Assembly (NCBI GenBank): GCA_947631585.1
Contig: CANRLY010000126.1
Span: 1 to 5,440, forward strand
Reading direction: 5' to 3'
Source: an uncultured Clostridia bacterium
GTDB lineage: Bacteria; Bacillota; Clostridia; Oscillospirales; Ruminococcaceae
DNA: 5,440 nt
This document shows positions 1 to 4,780 of this stretch, one piece after another. A program made the position numbers and the translations under genes. The first letter of the stretch is position 1. Each line of letters begins with the position of its first letter. Below the pieces are notes generated by a model. That model was not told where the DNA came from and ran no database searches. It saw only the letters and a program-made list of their open reading frames with translations.

Positions 1-132
1 TGACAGCCTCATAAGCGTTTCGTGGCCTATAGCCGCCAGCTGAGGTTCGTCCTCGAACGCACACACCACCGACTGAGAGCAGTTATAGCCTTCCAGAAAC
101 AATTGTCTTGCTTTTTCAGCTCTATCGGACAT
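1..132 (-). CDS. C_GCAxxG_C_C family protein, N-terminal fragment (runs off left edge)
   Basis: The 44 visible codons encode a start resembling the C_GCAxxG_C_C family (putative redox or metal-binding proteins of about 130-160 residues, common in anaerobes): a short charged helix (SDRAEKARQLF) followed by the hallmark EGYNCSQSV at residues 14-22, with Cys18 and a further Cys24. The diagnostic GCAxxG motif and later cysteines would lie beyond the window edge, so the assignment rests on the N-terminus alone. No biochemical role is firmly known for the family. The chosen ATG is at 130-132; an in-frame ATG at 136-138 would add Met-Lys. Neither has a convincing Shine-Dalgarno sequence. The gene lies 16 nt after the esterase stop codon on the same strand, so it is probably cotranscribed and perhaps translationally coupled. 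Confidence 0.75.
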   Translation of the reverse strand, partial: MSDRAEKARQLFLEGYNCSQSVVCAFEDEPQLAAIGHETLMRLS

Positions 133-148
133 TTTCATCACACTTTCA

Positions 149-1654
149 TCAATCGTCATTAGCGGAAGTCCTGAACGGCGCAAGGGGTATGCCGGTCTTT
201 GCGCCGAACACGGACGGTTCTATCCAGTTATACCAGTCATAGCGCACATAAGCCGGATATTTCACATCGGCGCGGAGTATTATCTTTTCACCTGCGATCT
301 CGGCTGTGGCTTCTTTGAAATCCTTATCGCTTCCTGCCATCTCAAAGCCGGTAACAGCTTCTCCTCTTATCTCAAAGCCCTGTTCTGCGTGGTCAAAGGT
401 AAGCTCGGCTTTATTTTCTGAAAAGTAAACGCTTCTGAACAGCGGACCGAAAGCCTGGCAGTCTATGCCATAGACCAGTTTCATTGCCTGAAGTGCCAGT
501 CTTTCGCCCACGGGGATCTTATCGAACGGGTGGATATTATCCAGTTCTCCGCAATCGGTAATGACTGCGATGCCGGTGTTTTTCACCGTGTTGAAAACTT
601 TCATCTGGGCTTCTCTTATAAGACACCAATGCTTATAATCCGGGTCGCTCTTATACTTGAACATGGGCAGCTGCACCAGCAAAAACGGAAGTTTATCGTC
701 CTGCCAATCAGTTCTCCAGCAGTCAATAAGGCTGGCAAGCAGTTTAGCGTAGAGCGCCGGTTTATGGTCGTCGGACTCCCCCTGATAGTATGTAAAGCCT
801 CTGAGGGTATAAGGGCAGACTCTCATAAGCATAGTTTCATACAATCCGCAGGGGCGGTAGGGGTTGGCGGGACCCATAGGTCCGGGCCATTCGCACTGAC
901 CGCAGATACGCTGCACCTCGTCCCAGCTGATATCCGGATCTTTCTCGTAGAGCTTGGCGGACTTCTCGTTGAACTCCGCTTCACGGACAAGGTATTCTTC
1001 ATAGGCTGCCACAAGTTCCTCGTCCGATCTTCCCTCTTTTTTAGACTCATAATCTTCCAGGTAAGAATTAAGCTCCTTATCATTGGAAAGATACTTTTCG
1101 TTTATCCAGGCGGAAGCGGAAGTTCCGCCCCAGTTACAGCCGATGATACCTACCGTCACGCCCAGCTGCTTGGCAAGCTTCATTGCAAAGTGGAATCCCA
1201 CTGCGCTCCACGCCTTTGAGCCTTCCGGGTCGCAGACGCCCCAGCCTGCGTATTTTTCGGCTTCCACAGCCTTTTCAACTGTATTCATCTTATTTGTATA
1301 ATAAAATCTCACCGGCATATCTGCGGTCATCTGAGAAAGGTATTTATCCCCGTCTTTGGAATCCTTGAGTTCACGTTCCATATTTGACTGACCGCCTGCC
1401 AGCCAGACTTCGCCGATACAAACGTTTCTGAAAATTATAGTATCAGTTCCGTCAGTGACTGTTACCTCCAGGTCATCGGCTGCTTTCATAGGCGGGAGAG
1501 TCGCCGTCCATTTTCCGTCGATTATCTCAGCGGCGGCGGAGTTGCCCATAACAGAAACGGTGACCGTTCCGTTATCGCCGGTCCCGAAGATGCGGACGTT
1601 CTTTTCTCTCTGAAGCACCATATTATCAGAAAAAACTGCTGCGGTTTTAAACAT
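149..1654 (-). CDS. Sialate O-acetylesterase-like (SASA family) carbohydrate esterase
   Basis: This is a 501-residue serine esterase of the SASA/sialate 9-O-acetylesterase family, predicted to remove O-acetyl groups from sugars. An N-terminal beta-rich region (residues 1-80) precedes the SGNH-like catalytic domain: GQSNM at 88-92 gives nucleophile Ser90, GGTSASAW lies at 176-183, QGESD at 291-295, and DNIHP at 372-376 supplies the probable Asp372/His375. A charged helical insert spans about 188-245, and a small beta domain ends the protein. Length is normal for bacterial members. There is no signal peptide, so it should act in the cytoplasm on imported sugars. The AAAGGA at 1664-1669 sits 9 nt from the chosen ATG (1652-1654) and only 3 nt from an in-frame ATG two codons upstream (1658-1660), which remains possible (503 residues). 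No sialic acid genes are nearby. Relatives also deacetylate plant xylan or other glycans (families CE6 and CE20), so the substrate is open. Confidence 0.9.
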   Translation of the reverse strand: MFKTAAVFSDNMVLQREKNVRIFGTGDNGTVTVSVMGNSAAAEIIDGKWTATLPPMKAADDLEVTVTDGTDTIIFRNVCIGEVWLAGGQSNMERELKDSKDGDKYLSQMTADMPVRFYYTNKMNTVEKAVEAEKYAGWGVCDPEGSKAWSAVGFHFAMKLAKQLGVTVGIIGCNWGGTSASAWINEKYLSNDKELNSYLEDYESKKEGRSDEELVAAYEEYLVREAEFNEKSAKLYEKDPDISWDEVQRICGQCEWPGPMGPANPYRPCGLYETMLMRVCPYTLRGFTYYQGESDDHKPALYAKLLASLIDCWRTDWQDDKLPFLLVQLPMFKYKSDPDYKHWCLIREAQMKVFNTVKNTGIAVITDCGELDNIHPFDKIPVGERLALQAMKLVYGIDCQAFGPLFRSVYFSENKAELTFDHAEQGFEIRGEAVTGFEMAGSDKDFKEATAEIAGEKIILRADVKYPAYVRYDWYNWIEPSVFGAKTGIPLAPFRTSANDD

Positions 1655-1712
1655 TTTCATCTGTCCTTTCTATTATAAAAGCTAAGAATTGAGCAAACTG
1701 AAGTCAGGTCTT

Positions 1713-3329
1713 TCACTGAGTAAGAGCCTTCATGCCCTTTTCATGCCTGAATTCCAGGTATTCCTCGTAAGTTCCTGAGCGGTCGATACAGCCGTCAGGA
1801 GTTATCTCTATTATGCGGTTAGCCACAGTCTGCATTATCTCGTGGTCGTGGGAAGTAAAGATCACCACGCCTTTAAAGTCCGAAAGACCGTTATTCACAG
1901 CGGTTATGGCTTCCAGATCGAGGTGGTCTGTGGGACTGTCCAGCAGCAGTACATTAGAGCCGAAAAGCATCATTCTTGAATACATACATCTTGCCTTTTC
2001 GCCGCCGGAAAGCACGTTCACAGGCTTATAGATATCATCGCCGGAAAAAAGCATTTTTCCTAAGAATCCCCTGAGATAGGTCTCTGTATCCTCAGTGGCG
2101 GAATACTGTCTTATCCAGTCAACTATAGACATCTCGCAGCCGTTAAAGTATGCGCTGTTGTCCTTTGGGTAGTAAGACCTGCTGATGGTGCTTCCCCACT
2201 TGAAGCTGCCGGAATCCGGCTGCTCTTCCTCCATCAGTATCTTGAACAGCATAGTTATAGCCTGTTCAGACTCCCCGATGATCGCAACTTTATCGTTCCT
2301 GCTCAGAGTAAACGACAGGTTATTCAGCAGTTTTACGCCATCGGCGGTCTTGGTCAAACCGTCCACTTTAAGGATATCCTTGCCGGGTTCTCTGTCCATA
2401 GTAAAGCCGATATACGGATACTTTCTCGAGGAAGCCGGCATCTCCTCCGGGGTCAGTTTATCAAGCAGCTTTCTTCTTGAAGTTGCCTGCCGTGACTTGG
2501 ATTTGTTTGCAGAAAACCTAGCAATAAATTCCTGTAATTCCTTTATCTTTTCTTCTGCCTTTTTGTTCTGCTGTTTTATCATACGCTGCATAAGCTGTGA
2601 GGATTCATACCAAAACTCATAGTTTCCCACATACATTTTGATCTTGTTATAGTCGATATCGACAATATGTGTGCAGACGTTATTAAGAAAATGCCTGTCG
2701 TGGGAGACCACCAGCACCGTACCGAAGTATTCCGAAAGAAAATCTTCCAGCCAGCGGATAGCGTCTATATCCAAATGGTTAGTAGGCTCGTCCAGCAAAA
2801 TGATATCCGGTTTGCCGAAAAGCGCCTGCGCAAGCAGCACCTTTACTTTCTCGTTGCCGGAAAGAGCCGACATCTGCGAGTAAAGCAGTTCTTCGGGAAG
2901 TCCCAGTCCCTGAATAAGTTTAGAAGCGTCCGATTCAGCTTCCCAGCCGTTAAGTTCGGCAAATTCGCCCTCCAGTTCCGCCGCTCTTGCTCCGTCCTCG
3001 TCAGAGAAGTCCTCTTTTGCGTAAAGAGCGTCTTTTTCTTTCATAATTTCATAAAGGCGCATATTGCCCTGGATTATCGTATCCAGCACCGAGAACTCAT
3101 CAAAAGCAAAGTGATCCTGTTTCAGCACGGACATTCTGGTCTCTTTCGGGATAGACACCTCACCGGTGGTAGGTTCAAGATCCTTACAGAGGATACGCAG
3201 GAAAGTCGATTTGCCTGCGCCGTTTGCTCCGATTATTCCATAGCAGTTGCCGTTTGAAAATTTCAGGTCCACGTCTTTGAACAGGTAGCTTCCGCCGAAT
3301 TGCAGGCTGAGGTTTGAAACTTGTATCAT
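1713..3329 (-). CDS. YbiT-like ABC-F ATPase with a degenerate second nucleotide-binding domain
   Basis: This is a 538-residue soluble ABC-F protein: two ABC ATPase domains joined by a linker, with no membrane segments. Such proteins act at the ribosomal E site. NBD1 is complete: Walker A GANGAGKST at 34-42 (Lys40), Q-loop Gln71, signature LSGNE at 156-160, Walker B with Asp180 and catalytic Glu181, and switch His210. The basic linker (about 245-310, with the family's RFSANKSKSRQATSR stretch) is the tRNA-contacting region. NBD2 keeps signature LSGGE (440-444), Asp464 and His494. However, its P-loop (from Gly352) has Ile358 instead of Lys, the Q-loop position is Lys389, and the catalytic Glu is Ser465. 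From memory, E. coli YbiT (about 530 residues) is the closest well-known relative throughout. The ATG at 3327-3329 follows AAAGGA (3339-3344) by 9 nt; an upstream in-frame GTG would bury that site in coding sequence. A housekeeping translation factor is likelier than antibiotic resistance, but neither is shown. Confidence 0.92.
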   Translation of the reverse strand: MIQVSNLSLQFGGSYLFKDVDLKFSNGNCYGIIGANGAGKSTFLRILCKDLEPTTGEVSIPKETRMSVLKQDHFAFDEFSVLDTIIQGNMRLYEIMKEKDALYAKEDFSDEDGARAAELEGEFAELNGWEAESDASKLIQGLGLPEELLYSQMSALSGNEKVKVLLAQALFGKPDIILLDEPTNHLDIDAIRWLEDFLSEYFGTVLVVSHDRHFLNNVCTHIVDIDYNKIKMYVGNYEFWYESSQLMQRMIKQQNKKAEEKIKELQEFIARFSANKSKSRQATSRRKLLDKLTPEEMPASSRKYPYIGFTMDREPGKDILKVDGLTKTADGVKLLNNLSFTLSRNDKVAIIGESEQAITMLFKILMEEEQPDSGSFKWGSTISRSYYPKDNSAYFNGCEMSIVDWIRQYSATEDTETYLRGFLGKMLFSGDDIYKPVNVLSGGEKARCMYSRMMLFGSNVLLLDSPTDHLDLEAITAVNNGLSDFKGVVIFTSHDHEIMQTVANRIIEITPDGCIDRSGTYEEYLEFRHEKGMKALTQ

Positions 3330-3338
3330 TATCAGATT

Positions 3339-3344
3339 TCCTTT
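3339..3344 (-). promoter_or_regulatory. Ribosome binding site that fixes the ABC-F start
   Basis: AAAGGA lies 9 nt upstream of the ATG at 3327-3329. The open frame continues upstream to a GTG at 3345-3347, but starting there would place this site inside the gene and leave the GTG without a ribosome binding site. The ATG start also matches the N-terminus expected for YbiT-like proteins. Confidence 0.8.
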
Positions 3345-3360
3345 CACATAACATAAAATG

Positions 3361-3389
3361 ATTATATCATATTCTTCCTATAACTTCAA
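3361..3389 (-). promoter_or_regulatory. Sigma-A type promoter for the ABC-F/esterase/GCAxxG transcript
   Basis: On the minus strand, TTGAAG (3384-3389) is followed after 17 bp by a perfect TATAAT (3361-3366). A TG one base before the -10 box makes it an extended -10. Transcription would begin near 3354, giving a leader of about 25 nt that contains the ribosome binding site. This is the best promoter match in the window and is correctly placed for the whole leftward block. Confidence 0.75.
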
Positions 3390-3404
3390 GATTTTTTCCT
3401 CAAC

Positions 3405-3435
3405 TTAAATATTTATTTTAAAACAAGCATATAAT
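3405..3435 (+). promoter_or_regulatory. Probable promoter of the TspO gene
   Basis: A perfect TATAAT at 3430-3435 lies 41 nt before the start codon. The -35 region is poor: TTAAAT at 3405-3410 with a 19-bp spacer is the best visible match, in AT-rich DNA. Transcription would begin near 3442, leaving a leader of about 35 nt. The promoter is back to back with the leftward ABC-F promoter, with 15 bp between the two -35 elements. Confidence 0.55.
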
Positions 3436-3476
3436 ATGAGCAGGCAGATCTTATCGAAAAGGAGGAACTACAGTTT

Positions 3477-3953
3477 ATGGTAATTAAGAAATGCTGGCAG
3501 TATCAGATAATATTTGCAGTGATATCCATTGCCGTGGGAGGCTTATCTGCTATCCTCATAAGAAACCAGACTTCGGTATATCTGACGCTCGACCGTCCTG
3601 CTCTTGCGCCGCCCAGCTGGGTATTCCCTGTTGTATGGACGATACTTTACATTCTCATGGGAGCAGGCGCAGGGCTTGTGGTATCTGCGCCCAGGTATGC
3701 GGACAAAAAGGCTGAAGCCATAGGCTATTACGGTATACAGCTTGCGGCAAACTTCTTCTGGACTATCCTTTTCTTCAATTTACAGCTTTATAAAGCGTCG
3801 TTTGCCTGGCTGGTGCTTCTGCTGTTTCTGGTGTTCCTGATGACGCAGAGCTTCTATCGGGTCTCAAAGTGGGCAGGCGTTATCCAGATACCCTATCTGT
3901 TATGGCTGGTGTTTGCAGGCTATCTGAACCTCTACATCGCCATTCACAACTGA
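3477..3953 (+). CDS. tspO: TspO/MBR family tryptophan-rich integral membrane protein
   Basis: This 158-residue protein has five predicted membrane segments (about 9-28, 48-70, 82-102, 107-125 and 133-155), the usual size and fold of the TspO/peripheral benzodiazepine receptor family. Family hallmarks are visible: the first loop with PALAPPSWVFPVVWT (41-55) leading into TM2, a TM3 pattern of Gln88, Asn92 and Trp95, and PYLLWLVFAGYLN (139-151) in TM5. Bacterial TspO proteins bind porphyrins, and roles in tetrapyrrole control, stress and light-dependent porphyrin breakdown have been proposed; the physiological ligand here is unknown. AAGGAGG at 3459-3465 lies 11 nt before the ATG. The gene stands alone: it diverges from the ABC-F gene and ends 16 nt before a strong terminator. 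No tetrapyrrole gene is in view. Confidence 0.93.
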   Translation: MVIKKCWQYQIIFAVISIAVGGLSAILIRNQTSVYLTLDRPALAPPSWVFPVVWTILYILMGAGAGLVVSAPRYADKKAEAIGYYGIQLAANFFWTILFFNLQLYKASFAWLVLLLFLVFLMTQSFYRVSKWAGVIQIPYLLWLVFAGYLNLYIAIHN

Positions 3954-3969
3954 CTCAGCCAAAAACAAA

Positions 3970-3997
3970 GAGCCTTTCCCGAAAGTGGGAAAGGCTC
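3970..3997. terminator. Bidirectional intrinsic terminator between tspO and the ferredoxin gene
   Basis: The arms GAGCCTTTCCC (3970-3980) and GGGAAAGGCTC (3987-3997) form a perfect 11-bp stem with a 6-nt loop. On the plus strand it is followed by AAC and six T residues (4001-4006), and it starts 16 nt after the tspO stop. On the minus strand the stem is followed by TTTGTTTTT, and it lies 28 nt after the ferredoxin stop. It should therefore end both convergent transcripts. Confidence 0.93.
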
Positions 3998-4025
3998 AAC
4001 TTTTTTGCACACAGATATGTACTTA

Positions 4026-4196
4026 TCAGCCCTCAGTAGGAGCACCTACGGGACATACTCCGGCACAAGCGCCGCAGTCGATACAGGTATCAGCATCAAT
4101 AACGTACTTTCCGTCGCCCTCGCTGATAGCGCTAACAGGGCAGCCTTCTGCACAAGCGCCGCAGCTGATACATTCGTCAGTGATCTTATAAGCCAT
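4026..4196 (-). CDS. Clostridial-type 2[4Fe-4S] ferredoxin
   Basis: This 56-residue protein is a small cytoplasmic electron carrier. Two copies of C-x2-C-x2-C-x3-C-P are present: Cys9, 12, 15, 19 with Pro20, and Cys38, 41, 44, 48 with Pro49. Each cluster takes three cysteines from one motif and the fourth from the other. Both halves share CI[SD]CGAC, reflecting the family's internal duplication. The length matches classic clostridial ferredoxins (about 55 residues), and there is no extension or signal peptide. AGGAGG at 4205-4210 lies 8 nt before the ATG, the strongest ribosome binding site in the window, which suits an abundant protein. It follows the ACT-domain gene by 117 nt and has its own likely promoter. 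The probable partners are ferredoxin-dependent oxidoreductases, perhaps an indolepyruvate-type enzyme encoded upstream of the adjacent ligase gene; that link is inferred. Confidence 0.96.
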   Translation of the reverse strand: MAYKITDECISCGACAEGCPVSAISEGDGKYVIDADTCIDCGACAGVCPVGAPTEG

Positions 4197-4251
4197 GACA
4201 GCACCCTCCTTAGTTTATTTAAAGAACAGCCGATAATTTCTGTCCTTAATA

Positions 4252-4309
4252 ATTATAATAACACATATTCTGAAAAATGCAAGTGTTTTTTTATGGTTTT
4301 GATATTTTT
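4252..4309 (-). promoter_or_regulatory. Ferredoxin promoter with upstream A-tracts (UP-element-like)
   Basis: On the minus strand, TTGCAT (4277-4282) precedes two overlapping -10 candidates: TATTAT (4255-4260, 16-bp spacer, with a TG one base upstream) and TATAAT (4252-4257, 19-bp spacer). Three A-tracts read on this strand at 4305-4309, 4297-4300 and 4286-4292. They are centred about 9 bp apart, just upstream of the -35 box, where an RNA polymerase alpha-subunit UP element would lie. The leader to the ferredoxin ATG would be about 50 nt. I see no terminator between the ACT gene stop and this site. Confidence 0.55.
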
Positions 4310-4313
4310 AAGC

Positions 4314-4745
4314 TCACATATCGTAGAGTTCGTCTGCGGTAAGTATCTTATAGCCCTTTTCCTGAAGCGCAGACACAGCCACGTCGTTATTTTCAACTCT
4401 GAATATAACATACGCCGTATCCTCGGTCTTGGAAATAAATGCATACATATACTCTACGCTGACATTATTTGCATAAAGAGCCTCCATAGCTCCGGCAAGT
4501 CCTCCCGGTCTGTCCTCGATACCGATAGCGATAACGTTAGTGATAGTTACGGAAAAACTATTTTCTTTCAGCACAGAAAGGGCTTTGTCGGCATTGTTGA
4601 CGATAAGTCTGAGAATACCGAAATCCTTGGTATCGGCAATGCTCATTGCACGGATATCGATGCCGTTATCCCCCAGAAGTCTGGTTACAGCGGAAAGTCT
4701 GCCGGGTTTGTTTTCTATAAAAATAGACAACTGTTTAACTGTCAT
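4314..4745 (-). CDS. Tandem ACT-domain regulatory protein
   Basis: This 143-residue cytoplasmic protein consists of two ACT domains and nothing else. The first (about 3-68) has ENKPGRL at 11-17, and the second (about 71-140) has EDRPGGLA at 77-84. These are the ligand-binding turns typical of ACT domains that sense amino acids. Stand-alone double ACT proteins of this kind often sit next to phenylacetate-CoA-ligase-type genes in anaerobes, so a role in sensing an aromatic amino acid or related product is a reasonable inference, but no ligand is shown. The ATG at 4743-4745 follows GAGGG by 7 nt. A GTG 13 codons upstream overlaps the end of the ligase gene and lacks a ribosome binding site, so it is rejected. 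The gap to the ligase stop is 35 nt, consistent with one operon. Confidence 0.9.
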   Translation of the reverse strand: MTVKQLSIFIENKPGRLSAVTRLLGDNGIDIRAMSIADTKDFGILRLIVNNADKALSVLKENSFSVTITNVIAIGIEDRPGGLAGAMEALYANNVSVEYMYAFISKTEDTAYVIFRVENNDVAVSALQEKGYKILTADELYDM

Positions 4746-4762
4746 ATCATTACCCTCTTTCT

Positions 4763-4778
4763 TTACAATTTTACAATT
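4763..4778. repeat. Tandem 8-bp repeat (TTACAATT x2) in the ligase-ACT spacer
   Basis: TTACAATT occurs twice head to tail at 4763-4770 and 4771-4778, directly after the ligase stop codon on the minus strand. The second copy is part of the palindrome ACAATTGT (4773-4780). It may be chance in AT-rich spacer DNA; no function is implied. Confidence 0.5.
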
Positions 4779-4780
4779 GT

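Noticed and set aside
530..1219. A 229-codon open frame on the plus strand
   Set aside because: It is antisense to the catalytic core of the esterase, has no ribosome binding site or recognisable domain, and is explained by the codon composition of the real gene.
1672..1677. TATAAT on the minus strand just upstream of the esterase gene
   Set aside because: Transcription would begin near 1665, inside the ribosome binding site, and no -35 element sits at a normal distance. It is probably AT-rich spacer.
1890..2320. Sequencing error or pseudogene decay as the cause of the broken NBD2 motifs
   Set aside because: The frame is open throughout, flanking NBD2 motifs (LSGGE, Asp464, His494) are kept, and the changed residues need several base changes (Ser465 is AGT against GAA or GAG for Glu).
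2667..3257. A 196-codon open frame on the plus strand
   Set aside because: It is antisense to NBD1 of the ABC-F protein, whose motifs are intact on the minus strand; the predicted protein resembles nothing I recognise.
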